Notes: generated by a model not told the origin, from the sequence alone. Positions 1-9,220 are shown, counted from the stretch's first letter. The stretch is DNA of 64,000 bases from Verrucomicrobia bacterium IMCC26134 (GCA_000972765.1 CP011265.1:2155501-2219500); one strand, 5' to 3'. Translations and numbers: made by a program.

Positions 1-713
<713 letters not shown>

Positions 714-912
714 GGCTGTCATGCCCGAGCCGCGCCCGCCTTCCCTGCCCCCTGGGAACGCCGAGCTCCAGCTCGGATCTGTCTCCCTGATCCGTCCCGC
801 CTTCGCCCTCATTTGCGTCCGGGAATAAACCGCACCCGCTCCCTGCGCCCAACGCGCCCAACGCCCTTGCCCGCTCCCGGCACCTCATAGTTATGCCCTG
901 CCCTCCCGGGAC

Positions 913-939
913 ACAGAGTAACCTATTAGGTTACTTTGT
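913..939. repeat. Palindromic element, copy 1
   Basis: Arms ACAGAGTAACCT (913-924) and AGGTTACTTTGT (928-939) surround a 3-nt centre ATT. There is one mismatch, which would be a G-U pair in RNA. The right arm and following bases match copy 2 at 989-1021. It could be a regulator operator, a hairpin in the msrA leader, or a small intergenic repeat. It has no T-run placed like a classical terminator. Confidence 0.8.
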
Positions 940-988
940 CTTCCGGCAAACGGCCCATCTCACAAGCGTAATTCGCCATCGCGACCCC

Positions 989-1021
989 AAGACAAAGTAA
1001 CCTAATAGGTTACTTTGTCTT
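989..1021. repeat. Palindromic element, copy 2 (perfect 15-bp arms)
   Basis: Arms 989-1003 (AAGACAAAGTAACCT) and 1007-1021 (AGGTTACTTTGTCTT) are perfectly complementary around a 3-nt centre AAT. The core AGTAACCT/AGGTTACT is shared with copy 1; the centres lie 79 bases apart. It ends 85 bases before the msrA start, so it could be an operator pair or a leader hairpin for msrA. Confidence 0.85.
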
Positions 1022-1071
1022 CCCACCGCTTTCCTGAAAGCGATGAGCGATTTAGCCCCCTTATTGCTTTC

Positions 1072-1080
1072 GGGAATAAA
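1072..1080 (+). promoter_or_regulatory. Recurring GGGAATAAA motif before msrA
   Basis: GGGAATAAA followed by CGC or GCGC also occurs at 821-829, 4911-4919 and 4974-4982, always within about 5 kb of the left edge. This copy lies 26 bases before the msrA start. It vaguely resembles the GGAA-type -35 element used by ECF sigma factors, but no partner -10 element was established, and the 4974 copy lies inside a coding region. Function unknown. Confidence 0.25.
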
Positions 1081-1106
1081 GCGCGCAGGTTTGCGCCCCC
1101 AAGATC

Positions 1107-1754
1107 ATGCGCCTTCCGTCTCCTTTCACCCGCCTGCTCCCGTTCCTCACCCTCTGCACCCTCGCCATGACCGCCTGCGCCGACTCCTCCTCCGATCCCG
1201 TCAAACCCGCCGCCCCCGTCGTCATTCCTGCCAACGCCGAGACCCTCATCCTCGGCGGCGGTTGTTTCTGGTGCGTCGAGGCCGCCTACGAACTCGTCCC
1301 CGGCGTGCTCGCCGCCGAGAGCGGCTACGCCGGCGGCACTCGCCCCAACCCGTCCTACGAGCAGGTCTGCACCGGCGCCTCCGGTCACGCCGAGGTGGTC
1401 AAGATCACCTTCGACCCCGCCAAGGTCACCCGCGCCCAGTTGGTCGACTTTTTCTGGGATATCCACGACCCCACCACCCTCAACCGCCAGGGCAACGACG
1501 AGGGCAGCCAGTATCGCTCGGTGATCTACTATGCCAACGAAGCCGAACACGCGCTCCTCCTCGCCTCCCGCGACCGCGCCTCCTCCGCTTGGGGCGGCAA
1601 GATCGTGACCGAGATTTCAGCGCTTCCCGCCTTCTATCCCGCCGAAGCCTATCATCAGGATTACTACCGCCACAACCCCTCCGCGGGCTACTGCCGAGTC
1701 GTCATTAAACCCAAGATCGATAAGCTTAAAAAAGCACCGTTGGTGAATCCCTAG
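1107..1754 (+). CDS. msrA: Peptide methionine (S)-S-oxide reductase MsrA, probable lipoprotein
   Basis: This enzyme reduces the S-epimer of methionine sulfoxide in proteins. The catalytic motif GGGCFWC puts the nucleophilic Cys at about residue 53, followed by VEAAYE. The family signatures [18 protein letters not shown] and EAYHQDYY are all present. A C-terminal Cys in GYCRVVIKP (about residue 196) may act as the recycling cysteine. The first 24 residues form a signal peptide with a hydrophobic stretch ending LAMTAC, which looks like a lipobox. That suggests export and lipid anchoring, where it would repair envelope proteins. It is a stand-alone MsrA with no fused MsrB domain and no msrB neighbour. 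The start is the first ATG before the signal sequence. Confidence 0.93.
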   Translation: MRLPSPFTRLLPFLTLCTLAMTACADSSSDPVKPAAPVVIPANAETLILGGGCFWCVEAAYELVPGVLAAESGYAGGTRPNPSYEQVCTGASGHAEVVKITFDPAKVTRAQLVDFFWDIHDPTTLNRQGNDEGSQYRSVIYYANEAEHALLLASRDRASSAWGGKIVTEISALPAFYPAEAYHQDYYRHNPSAGYCRVVIKPKIDKLKKAPLVNP

Positions 1755-1810
1755 ATTTTTTTGACCACTCGACTGTTTTGGCCCGCTTTACGCTCTTTTT
1801 ACGGGGACGC

Positions 1811-2047
1811 ATGAACATCCCCGCCAAACCCAAAGGAAAACACACCGCCACCAAGCCCATTTCCGTCGGTCTGAGCTGCTGGTTTTGGGAACGAGGCCAC
1901 ACCCAGAAAATCCAAACCCTCGGGGCACGGATCGGCGTAAACCTGCAAATCACCGAGCATATTCACGGACTGCGGCGAGATATACAGTGTCAGGTCACGG
2001 GGAAAAATGTGGACCAGTTCATCGGTGAGTTCGCCCGTAACTACTGA
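1811..2047 (+). CDS. Small conserved-looking protein of unknown function
   Basis: A 78-residue protein starting MNIPAKPKGKH and ending GEFARNY. I recognise no family. It has a basic N-terminus, a central segment with Cys and Trp (LSCWFWERGHTQKIQTLG) and a mixed alpha/beta C-terminal half. A GGGGA sequence lies a few bases before the chosen ATG, and a strong terminator (2079-2103) follows the stop codon by about 30 bases. Both support a real, independently terminated gene. An in-frame ATG at 1778 would add 11 residues but lacks a ribosome site. Confidence 0.6.
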   Translation: MNIPAKPKGKHTATKPISVGLSCWFWERGHTQKIQTLGARIGVNLQITEHIHGLRRDIQCQVTGKNVDQFIGEFARNY

Positions 2048-2078
2048 GCTTATTCGATCACACAGCTGATCAAAATCG

Positions 2079-2103
2079 ACCGCCCGGCCCGGGCGGTTTT
2101 TTT
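2079..2103 (+). terminator. Rho-independent terminator
   Basis: ACCGCCC (2079-2085) pairs with GGGCGGT (2091-2097) around GGCCC and is followed by a run of Ts. It ends transcription of the small gene at 1811-2047. Confidence 0.85.
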
Positions 2104-2305
2104 ACGTTCCGAGAAAGGCGCCCCTGCCCGCGTCCATTTCGCCTCCACTCGACTCGCAACCGAGCAGAGTGCTAGTCTGCACGAGCGTCCCCGCTTGTGC
2201 GATTTGGCCTGAGTTCACCTCGCGACGCTCAGCATTCAAGTAGCTGCAGAATACGCTATCCAACCCGCAGACGAAGAATTTAAAAACAAAGTATCGAAAG
2301 GATAC

Positions 2306-2334
2306 TTGACACCCCCCGCGCTGGTCCATCTGTT
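2306..2334 (+). promoter_or_regulatory. Probable tRNA-Asp promoter
   Basis: A consensus TTGACA lies at 2306-2311. With a 17-base spacer the -10 position reads TCTGTT, a poor match. The expected transcription start is about 10 bases before the tRNA. The -35 match and location support it; the -10 weakens it. Confidence 0.45.
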
Positions 2335-2352
2335 CACCGCTCTTTCCTATTC

Positions 2353-2429
2353 GGGGTGATAGCTCAGCTGGTTAGAGCGTCTGCCTGTCACGCAGAAGGT
2401 CGCGGGTTCGAGTCCCGTTCATCCCGCCA
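2353..2429 (+). tRNA. tRNA-Asp (anticodon GTC)
   Basis: This 77-nt gene folds into a full cloverleaf. The acceptor stem GGGGTGA pairs with TCATCCC (one G-U pair), and the D arm contains AGCTCAGCTGGTTAGAGC. The anticodon stem TCTGC/GCAGA carries loop CTGTCAC with anticodon GTC, and the T arm has GGTTCGAGTCC. The 3' CCA is encoded. A terminator follows at once. It lies at the edge of the polysaccharide locus, a common position for genomic-island boundaries, although no integrase is visible. Confidence 0.98.
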
Positions 2430-2435
2430 GTTTTT

Positions 2436-2464
2436 AAGCCTCGGTTTCACAACCGAGGCTTTTT
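2436..2464 (+). terminator. Rho-independent terminator after tRNA-Asp
   Basis: AAGCCTCGGTT (2436-2446), loop TCAC and AACCGAGGCTT (2451-2461) form a perfect stem followed by Ts, seven bases after the tRNA CCA end. Confidence 0.92.
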
Positions 2465-2614
2465 CGTTTTCGCCTTCATCAAACGAATAGTCAGTAACGG
2501 GTTTCGCACCTCGACGCCGCTGTTATCGGGCAATGGCACGCTGTCTTGCCACGCACCTTTGGCCCCTTGCGTGCGCTGGTTGGGCCGGAGAAAGCTAGGC
2601 CCACCGTGCAACGT

Positions 2615-3604
2615 TCAACCTACCCGCTGATAAAACTCCGCCGAGCGGGCTAACCAGGTGTCAAACGTCCCCCACTGCCGGTGCGGAAATACCTCCTGCA
2701 TACGCTCGACTTGCACCGTTGTTGAAGTGGTGAGCTTGCGGATGTTAATGCTCGTCAGCGGAAAGTTCTTTTTTGCCAGTGCGATCCCGTCCCCGGCCAG
2801 GGCTGCCATTCGCAGCAGTGGCAAAGGCACCTCTCTGGGGGACGTAAAACCACACTGCGCGACGTAGGCCGCGCATATTTCAGCCAAGGTCGGCGTATGC
2901 GGCAAAGCCAGATTCAGCAAACGATGGGGCGGCGCGGCCAGCTGACTTAGCTCCACCAGCAACTCCGCCGCCAGCTCGACCGGGAGCACGCTCTTACGCG
3001 CGCTTCCACGCCCCGGCACCACAAAGCGTCCACGCGCCAGAGCCCCTGCCAGCTTGGAGAAATTAGCCCGGTCCCCGGTCCCGAAGACCGTCCCCAGTCG
3101 CGCCACCCGCCAGTCGAGCCCACTTTCCGTCCAAAGGCGCTCCCCGTCGAGCTTGGACGCGGCATAGGCAGTCGGACGCGCCAGAGGGCTATTTTCATCA
3201 AAATCCGTCCCTTGCGACCAGTCGTAGAATGCGATCGAACTCAGATAGACTACTCGAGCGATGCCCGCGCGCTTGGCCAAGGCCAGCACCCGCGCCGTGC
3301 CATCGCGATTGATCGAGTAGAAACGCTCCACCTCCTCCGGGGTCTCGATTGGCCGGTGCGCATAGCCCGCGCAGTGGATCAATGCACCCGCCTCTGCCAC
3401 TCTCGGATCCTCGCCCAGCACCTCCACCCCGTCGCGCCCGATATCCGCTTCGATCGCATGATCCCAAGGGCCACCCGCTCCAAAAGTCCGATCAAGCGCG
3501 ACCACGGCAAATCCAGCCGCTTGTGCCTGCGCGCACACCGCCCGCCCCAGCCAGCCAGCCGCACCGGTTACGATTAATGTCCCTCGATTCTGGTTAGGCT
3601 CCAT
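2615..3604 (-). CDS. NAD-dependent epimerase/dehydratase (extended SDR family)
   Basis: This 329-residue protein has the nucleotide-binding GxxGxxG motif (TGAAGWLGRA) at the N-terminus, an acidic residue after beta-2 (ALDRTFG) and the active-site pair YAASK (Tyr and Lys) near residue 150. A Ser lies upstream in VYLSSIAFYDW. It resembles WcaG/GalE-type enzymes that epimerise, reduce or dehydrate nucleotide sugars; the exact substrate cannot be read. It is the last gene of the polysaccharide locus in transcription order, next to a GT4 gene, so a role in making a sugar donor or a terminal sugar modification is likely. Confidence 0.85.
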   Translation of the reverse strand: MEPNQNRGTLIVTGAAGWLGRAVCAQAQAAGFAVVALDRTFGAGGPWDHAIEADIGRDGVEVLGEDPRVAEAGALIHCAGYAHRPIETPEEVERFYSINRDGTARVLALAKRAGIARVVYLSSIAFYDWSQGTDFDENSPLARPTAYAASKLDGERLWTESGLDWRVARLGTVFGTGDRANFSKLAGALARGRFVVPGRGSARKSVLPVELAAELLVELSQLAAPPHRLLNLALPHTPTLAEICAAYVAQCGFTSPREVPLPLLRMAALAGDGIALAKKNFPLTSINIRKLTTSTTVQVERMQEVFPHRQWGTFDTWLARSAEFYQRVG

Positions 3605-3648
3605 GTTTTGCAGTATAAAACGTATGCCGGTCCGCAGCGGTCAAACCC

Positions 3649-4890
3649 TCACACGGTTTCGACTGGCAACGAGTTGCAGCCGGCCTGTTCAGCATTAACC
3701 AAATTCACAAAGTCACGCACCACTCGTTCACGCGAATACCTCTTCTCCGCCGACGCGCGGGCACGGCCTCGCATGGCCAGCAGTTTCTGGTCGTTGGAAA
3801 GGGCCTCCCCCACCGCAAGGGCCATTCCTTCTATGTTACCGGGAGCAATGACCCAGCCTATTTCCTCCTCCTCGACCACCATGGCCAATTCAGAGTTGTC
3901 TCCCGCGACCGCGAGCACCGGATTTCCAGCGGCCAGAACATTGTAGAGGCGCGACGGCACCGAAATGCCCTCCATGCCCGCTTTGAAGGGCAGGAAAAAC
4001 AAATCACACGCGTTTAAATACTCAGCCAGCTCGTCGCGCTCGCAGGGCGGCAGCAACGTGAGATTAGGCAACGCACCACTGGCCACCGCTTGTTCGATCA
4101 ACGGCCTTCCCGCGCCCCATCCATAGACGAGGAAATGCACCCGCGGTTCGCCTTGCATTCTCGCTGCGAGCGCCAGCAGATCATCCACCCCGTGAGTGCG
4201 CCCCAGATTACCCGAGAACTGCACCACGAACGCCTGCTGGATTCCGAGACGCTCCCGCAGTCGATTCCCTCTCCGGGGCAGACTGGGCACCGCGTTCAGG
4301 TCGCCCCAATTCGGGATGATGTGCACCCGCCCGTCCAATTGCGGACACTTGCACAGCACCCGCGCGCGCATGTCGCGCCCGAGGACCACCACCGCGTCAA
4401 AGCGCGGCCACGCCCACCGCTGCAAGGCATCGATCAAGCGGAAAACAAAACTCCCCTTCTTGGCCAAGCCGGTCGGCACCAACACATCCGGATACACGTC
4501 ATGCACCAGCAGATGCGCCTTCGCACCCCGCCGGTGCGCAAGCCAGGCCACGACCCAAGGTAAAGTGGGCGGATTCGTCACCACCAGCACCACTTCGCCT
4601 GCGCGCAACTCCTCGCGGATCGCCAAGGCGAAGCGCCACGTGAGTCCGAGCGCCAGCCATGCCCGGTGCCAGAGCTTGTTTTTATCTCCCGCCGGTGCCC
4701 GCACCCGGCGAATGGCAACCCCTGCCCGCATCTCCAATTCCGGCGCTTCCACGCCCTTGAGACGATACGAGGGCTGCGCACACAGCACTCGCACCGGCAC
4801 GCCGGCTGCCGCCAAGCCCTCCGCGATCCCGGTCAAGAAATACCCCGTCGAAGTATCCTCAGGATAATATAACTCTGTAATAATAAGCAT
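3649..4890 (-). CDS. Glycosyltransferase family 4, WcaI/WbuB-like
   Basis: A 413-residue GT-B fold enzyme. The N-terminus MLIITELYYPEDTSTGYF is typical of the WcaI/WbuB branch, where the loop after beta-1 holds the acceptor side. The C-terminal GT4 region shows VQFSGNLGRTHG, then a run ending FLPFKAGMEGISVPSRLYN with the Glu and the SRLYN segment that bind the nucleotide-sugar donor, and LAVAGDNSELA. It probably transfers a hexosamine or deoxyhexosamine to a lipid-linked oligosaccharide at the inner face of the membrane. Donor and acceptor cannot be told from sequence. Confidence 0.85.
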   Translation of the reverse strand: MLIITELYYPEDTSTGYFLTGIAEGLAAAGVPVRVLCAQPSYRLKGVEAPELEMRAGVAIRRVRAPAGDKNKLWHRAWLALGLTWRFALAIREELRAGEVVLVVTNPPTLPWVVAWLAHRRGAKAHLLVHDVYPDVLVPTGLAKKGSFVFRLIDALQRWAWPRFDAVVVLGRDMRARVLCKCPQLDGRVHIIPNWGDLNAVPSLPRRGNRLRERLGIQQAFVVQFSGNLGRTHGVDDLLALAARMQGEPRVHFLVYGWGAGRPLIEQAVASGALPNLTLLPPCERDELAEYLNACDLFFLPFKAGMEGISVPSRLYNVLAAGNPVLAVAGDNSELAMVVEEEEIGWVIAPGNIEGMALAVGEALSNDQKLLAMRGRARASAEKRYSRERVVRDFVNLVNAEQAGCNSLPVETV

Positions 4891-4952
4891 CAGCGTCAGG
4901 ATGTGCCCGTGGGAATAAACCGCAGCGAGGGATGATCTTCGCGATCAAATCC

Positions 4953-6089
4953 TCAGGTTCGGGTTTCGAGTTTGGGAATAAAGCGCCCCCATGCACGGCT
5001 GATTTCCTGATGCCCATACCGTGTCTCCGCCGCCTGTCGCGCACACCGCCGCGCCTCTCGAACCGTTTCGGGCTTTGCCATCAACTCACGCACCACATCC
5101 GCAAACCCTTGCCCGGTTTCCAGCGCGCTTGCGTTCGTGTTATCCACCACCCATCCCGCCCCCGTCTCGCGCATCAAGGCCGCCAGATCACTCCGCTCCG
5201 GACAGATCGCAATGATCGCCATTCCCGCCGCCATCATCGCGTAAACCTTGCTCGGCAGGCACACGTGCATACCCGCGGGAGTTAAAGCGACGAGGCCCAC
5301 CTGATGCCGGGCCGCCTCCTCGCGCCAGACCGGCGAGGCTACCGTTCCACGCAGAGTCACACCTGCACCGCCCGCGAGGCTCTCCAACCGGCGCACGCCG
5401 ACTCCTCCCGCCATAAAATCAAAGGCCACCTCTCCGGCGGCACGCTCAACCGCCAAGGCCGCCACGCCTTCCACCAACCCAGCCGCATCATGCATCGCGC
5501 CTAGCTGCCCGCCATAATGCAGCCGTAGGGGCACCGCCGGCAAGGCCTCCAACTTGGCTGGCAAGAACTCCCGCTCGTCGGCCGCAACCGGGATCACTGC
5601 CGCATAACGCGCTTTCCCGTATCTCTCCTCGGTATGCCGCTTCAATTCGCCGCCCAGATAAACCGCCCCGGCCGAGACCCGTTGCGTAAACCGTGTCCAC
5701 GCCGCGATCAATCGGGAGCCGGCCCCGCCAACCCTGAGCGCTCCCGCCGCCTCCAGCGCATCAGGATAAAGATCAAACACATAGTGCACCACCCGCTGCC
5801 CTCGCAGCCTCGCCGCACAAGCAGCAAGCCCCGGCACGAAGAACGGATTCGTAGTCACCACCCAGAGGGTGCCGCGCTTCGCCCCCAGAATCTTCCCTAG
5901 CAATTGAAAGGCATAGGCCCCGCTCATCAACCAGCGCAACCAAAGCCGCGACCATTTACCACCACAGGACAACTCACGATAACGAGTCTCCGAAAGGGTC
6001 GAGTATACGGTCGTCCCACCGCCTATGCGTGCAGCCACTGAACGCACAAGATCGGAATCGACAGAACTACATACGACCACATTTAGCAT
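4953..6089 (-). CDS. Glycosyltransferase, GT4-like
   Basis: From the ATG at 6089 the protein has 378 residues and begins MLNVVVCSSVDSDLVRSVA. An ATG at 6119 would add ten residues that do not fit the usual first beta strand. The middle part contains HYVFDLYPDALEAAGAL, as in other GT4 enzymes, and the C-terminal donor site region shows LRLHYGGQLGAMHD and VCLPSKVYAMMAAG (PSKxY motif). It is neighboured by another GT4 gene (3649-4890) with the same PSR/KxY type motif, so the two may be related paralogues acting in sequence. Specificity unknown. Confidence 0.78.
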   Translation of the reverse strand: MLNVVVCSSVDSDLVRSVAARIGGGTTVYSTLSETRYRELSCGGKWSRLWLRWLMSGAYAFQLLGKILGAKRGTLWVVTTNPFFVPGLAACAARLRGQRVVHYVFDLYPDALEAAGALRVGGAGSRLIAAWTRFTQRVSAGAVYLGGELKRHTEERYGKARYAAVIPVAADEREFLPAKLEALPAVPLRLHYGGQLGAMHDAAGLVEGVAALAVERAAGEVAFDFMAGGVGVRRLESLAGGAGVTLRGTVASPVWREEAARHQVGLVALTPAGMHVCLPSKVYAMMAAGMAIIAICPERSDLAALMRETGAGWVVDNTNASALETGQGFADVVRELMAKPETVREARRCARQAAETRYGHQEISRAWGRFIPKLETRT

Positions 6090-6155
6090 AGGAAATACGA
6101 CGGCGTAACAGAAAAACAACCTAACGCGCTCCGGGCAGAATATAAGATACTCAAA

Positions 6156-6995
6156 TCAAAGGGGTAATCCTCTTTTTTTCCTGCGTATTTCCACAACCTT
6201 CACCACGGTCATCAACTCATAAAAAAAGTAGAGCAGACAAAATGTAAACGCGGCACGTCCCTCCAAAAAGCCGCATCGAAAAACGTATGTCTGCACAAAA
6301 CGCGCCCACGGGCGCAAGGGCCAACAACGCGCCGCCCAGCGCCGGAGCGCCAATTTTCGCTTGGTGCCAAAAGACGCGTCATCACGACTTTCGAGATATT
6401 TCACGATCTTTTCCGCATCCCAACTGGAGTAGCGGTCATGTCTAGCCAGCCAATCCGATAAACCCTTCGAATTCGCAAAATGGTCGTAGGGAATATCAAC
6501 CCGGCCCACCTTCGCTCCCGTGGCGAAGTGCTCCCAGACCCCGCCTTCGAAGTGCGTTCGCCCGCAGCGCACAACTCGCGGGTGCCAGTTTGGATAGCCC
6601 TGGGTGCGCTTCAGCCAAGTTCCCCAAAAAAGGTATCTCGGAGTCAATTCATACGCATCCAGTTCATTGTCCGGATCGCCCGCGACGCGAATCAGCTCAT
6701 GCGCAAGGTTTTCCGGAATCGTTTCATCCGCATCCAAAAAGACTACCCACGGGGTGTTAATACCGCCCTCCGTCAGTGCCCAATTGCGCTGTTCCGAAAT
6801 CTTAAAGGGTGGCGGTTGGACATGAACCAGCACCCGAGCACCCAGTCGCTCGGCCTCGGCCTGCGTTCCATCCGTGCTGCCTGAATCAACCACCAGAATC
6901 TCCGAGCACCAGCCCAGGGAAGCAAAACAACGCGGCAGGTTCGCTACTTCGTTTTTTGTTAAAACAACGGCGGTTAAATGCGATTTTGTAGCCAT
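6156..6995 (-). CDS. Glycosyltransferase family 2, WaaE/KdtX-like
   Basis: This 279-residue GT-A enzyme starts LTAVVLTKNEVANLPRC. It carries VVDSGSTDGT (nucleotide binding) and the metal-binding VFLDADE near residue 95. The central part YLFWGTWLKRTQGYPNWHPR matches the WaaE/KdtX branch, which adds glucose to the LPS inner core. A hydrophobic C-terminal stretch (FTFCLLYFFYELMTVVKVVE) suggests membrane association. In this locus it probably glycosylates the growing unit or the LPS core. Confidence 0.82.
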   Translation of the reverse strand: MATKSHLTAVVLTKNEVANLPRCFASLGWCSEILVVDSGSTDGTQAEAERLGARVLVHVQPPPFKISEQRNWALTEGGINTPWVVFLDADETIPENLAHELIRVAGDPDNELDAYELTPRYLFWGTWLKRTQGYPNWHPRVVRCGRTHFEGGVWEHFATGAKVGRVDIPYDHFANSKGLSDWLARHDRYSSWDAEKIVKYLESRDDASFGTKRKLALRRWAARCWPLRPWARFVQTYVFRCGFLEGRAAFTFCLLYFFYELMTVVKVVEIRRKKRGLPL

Positions 6996-7040
6996 TCTTA
7001 TTTATACTCTAACTTAGTGCAGACCGTCCTTTATGCCGCC

Positions 7041-7814
7041 TTAAACAGACTCCATTTCATTAAGACGCCGACACATCAAATACCCCAAAACGCCATGCGG
7101 ATACTGCTTAACCTCAAAACCATGCGCCGTAATGATTTTATTTAAGCGCGCACCCTCTTCCCACGTGCCATGATACTCCAAGCTAATCTTACGGACTTTG
7201 CGCAGCCAAGTCGATTTATCAGTAATAAGACTGTATTCCGCACCTTCTATATCACATTTTAAAAAATCACATACACCCACCTTATCCATATAATCAAAAG
7301 GATTAAAGGCATTTAATTCTGGATTAGCTGCGATCAACCCGGCGATAAAGTCATTTTTCTCTCCCGCATACGCATTCCGCAAGTCCACCCGATCGGCATA
7401 GCCGTTACTTGCAATGTTTTGCCGAGCGATCGCCGTCATATGGGGCTGGGCCTCCACCGAGACCAAGCGCGCAGCCGGCGCATTCGCCAAAGCGAACAAA
7501 GTAAAGACACCACAATTCGCGCCAAGATCTAAAATCGTCTTAGCTTCAGCCAAATTAGACGGCTCAACGTAACAATGAGCAGCTACGATCTCGCGCACTA
7601 CACCAAGAGAGCCATCTTCAATCACCACCCAGATTCCCCCAGTCTTGAATCGGACCCGCGAGCCGTAGGCATCATCGACTGGACCTAGGCTCCCCTTGCG
7701 CAACACTTGGACCGAACATCCAAGCAGTAAACCGAACCAGCGCATAAAGTCGGCCGCACCTAGAACCCGCCGCACTCCAGCTATTTCTTGCAGCAATTTC
7801 TTAATTTTATTCAT
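7041..7814 (-). CDS. FkbM-family methyltransferase
   Basis: A 257-residue SAM-dependent methyltransferase. The SAM-binding motif is ILDLGANCGVFTLFALA, followed by VSVEAQPHM (acidic residue contacting the ribose), then FLKCDIEGAEYSLI, the FkbM hallmark (K-x-D-I-E-G-x-E). FkbM enzymes O-methylate sugars in antibiotics and surface polysaccharides. Lying between glycosyltransferases, it most likely methylates a sugar of the repeat unit, which can cap chains or change antigenicity. Its AT-richer sequence is like its neighbours to the left in transcription order. Confidence 0.85.
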   Translation of the reverse strand: MNKIKKLLQEIAGVRRVLGAADFMRWFGLLLGCSVQVLRKGSLGPVDDAYGSRVRFKTGGIWVVIEDGSLGVVREIVAAHCYVEPSNLAEAKTILDLGANCGVFTLFALANAPAARLVSVEAQPHMTAIARQNIASNGYADRVDLRNAYAGEKNDFIAGLIAANPELNAFNPFDYMDKVGVCDFLKCDIEGAEYSLITDKSTWLRKVRKISLEYHGTWEEGARLNKIITAHGFEVKQYPHGVLGYLMCRRLNEMESV

Positions 7815-7904
7815 TATATGATTTAGATAACGTAACTATTCCCAACCTGAGTTTAGCGTATAGATTATAAGTGAAATCTTTTGAGAGGTATCAGTGGGAA
7901 GTTG

Positions 7905-9059
7905 CTACAAACACATCTCATAAGCATTGATCATTAATTCAGCTACACGTTCAGTTGAAAAGCGATTAACCACCGGCTCTCGCGGCGGTTTTTCTGGATC
8001 TGACAACTGCCTGTCTATGGCCCTTATCCAATTGGCTGGAAGCCGGGGCACCACCGTTACTCCCGGTATATCCTGTATTTGATCGGCCACGCCTACAGCG
8101 TCCGAGATAATCACGGGGCACCCGCAGGCCATTGCCTCTACCACTACGTTCCCGAAATTCTCATGGCGGCTAGGAAGCAAAAATAAATCCGCTGCAGCGT
8201 AGGCCGCACGCAGCCCTGTGGCGTCAGTCGCTGGCAATCGGGTCAGTCGACTTCCCTCCCCGCGCAAAGCAGTCTCGAGCGCGGCGCCCGCCCCATCTTC
8301 ATCATCGCCCACCAGCACCAAATGCCAATTTTTAATTGTCAAACCAGCCAATACTTCAGGGAGCAAATCCAAGCCCTTCTTATGATGCAAACGACCGGCA
8401 TAGAGCAAAACTTTTGTCGATTCGGTAATACCCAAGGCCCGCAAGCTTTCGCGCCAGGCCAAACCAGCGACCTGATCATGCCACCATGCCGTCAAATCGA
8501 TAGCATTGGGTATAACCACCTGACGTGCTCGTAGTCCAAGCCGCTTACCCTCGGCTTTCTCCATGGTCGCCGTATAATGTATCACTGCCGCCCGATCGCA
8601 ATTGCGACGCTCGTAGAGCCACCAATAAGGCCACTTTTTCCATGGTTTTTGCGTAAATGAATAAGGACTGAGCGCGCCGCGCGGCGAGATAACATAAGGC
8701 ACATTGGCTGCTTCGCAGGCTCGGCAAGCTGCGACACTGGTCGGCTGCCAAACACCGGTGATATGCACGATGTCAAACTCCGCCACCCGTTCTCGCACCG
8801 CAGCCTCCAATTCACTGCTTTGGAGTCCCAGCAAATTCATTCGAGCGGGAAAGTAATGAACTTCCACTCCGTTTCTCTGCACCGCCCGGTCCGTCGGTAT
8901 AGTCGCGTCATTTTCCAAGCCCGCATTCGTAGTAAAGACCGTCACGCTATGCCCCTGCGCCGCCGTCCCCTCGGCCAGATTGGCGCTGCTTCGCGGAGGT
9001 CCACCCCACTTCCACGCCGGTGCATAAACCCCAGTATAATGCAAAATCTTGAGTTTCAA
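7905..9059 (-). CDS. Glycosyltransferase family 4
   Basis: A 384-residue GT4 enzyme. The N-terminal domain has GVYAPAWKWGGPPRSSANLA, a glycine-rich loop common in GT4 capsule enzymes, and YVISPRGALSPYSF. The C-terminal domain has VLLYAGRLHHKKGLDLL, the nucleotide-binding loop. LLPSRHENFGNVVVEAMAC carries the E-x7-E type catalytic/donor motif in the form expected for retaining GT4 enzymes. It belongs to the polysaccharide locus and is cytoplasmic, loosely membrane bound. Substrates unknown. Confidence 0.85.
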   Translation of the reverse strand: MKLKILHYTGVYAPAWKWGGPPRSSANLAEGTAAQGHSVTVFTTNAGLENDATIPTDRAVQRNGVEVHYFPARMNLLGLQSSELEAAVRERVAEFDIVHITGVWQPTSVAACRACEAANVPYVISPRGALSPYSFTQKPWKKWPYWWLYERRNCDRAAVIHYTATMEKAEGKRLGLRARQVVIPNAIDLTAWWHDQVAGLAWRESLRALGITESTKVLLYAGRLHHKKGLDLLPEVLAGLTIKNWHLVLVGDDEDGAGAALETALRGEGSRLTRLPATDATGLRAAYAAADLFLLPSRHENFGNVVVEAMACGCPVIISDAVGVADQIQDIPGVTVVPRLPANWIRAIDRQLSDPEKPPREPVVNRFSTERVAELMINAYEMCL

Positions 9060-9220
9060 AGGGACAATACGCTAACTAAGTTAATAAAAAATCCTTACGC
9101 TCGTTCAATGAATGATGATTACTGAATAGCTGTAGCATTTCGTGTATGTAGTTTAATGCCGCAGCCTACTGCAAGTTACGACCGCACGTGATAGTTTCGC
9201 CTCAAACTACTCTCCTAAAC

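Larger units (their letters stand above)
714..1106. other. Intergenic region upstream of msrA with twin palindromes
   Basis: This 393-base stretch between ettA and msrA holds no convincing gene. The open frames in it are short, GC-driven and lack family features. It contains two copies of one palindromic element (913-939 and 989-1021) and two copies of a GGGAATAAA motif (821-829 and 1072-1080). No clear terminator for ettA is visible in the first 150 bases. Confidence 0.7.
2048..2352. other. Intergenic region between small gene and tRNA-Asp
   Basis: After the terminator at 2079-2103 no coding region is credible. A short inverted repeat GTATC-GAAAG-GATAC at 2291-2305 sits directly before the candidate tRNA promoter -35 element at 2306. 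Nothing else was recognised. Confidence 0.6.

Noticed and set aside
1726-1953. A minus-strand frame overlapping the end of msrA and the small gene
   Set aside because: It runs against both supported genes, has no ribosome site and no family match.
2532-2549. Possible sigma-54 promoter TGGCACG...TTGC
   Set aside because: The spacer is one base too long for the GG-GC spacing, and no gene starts downstream on that strand.
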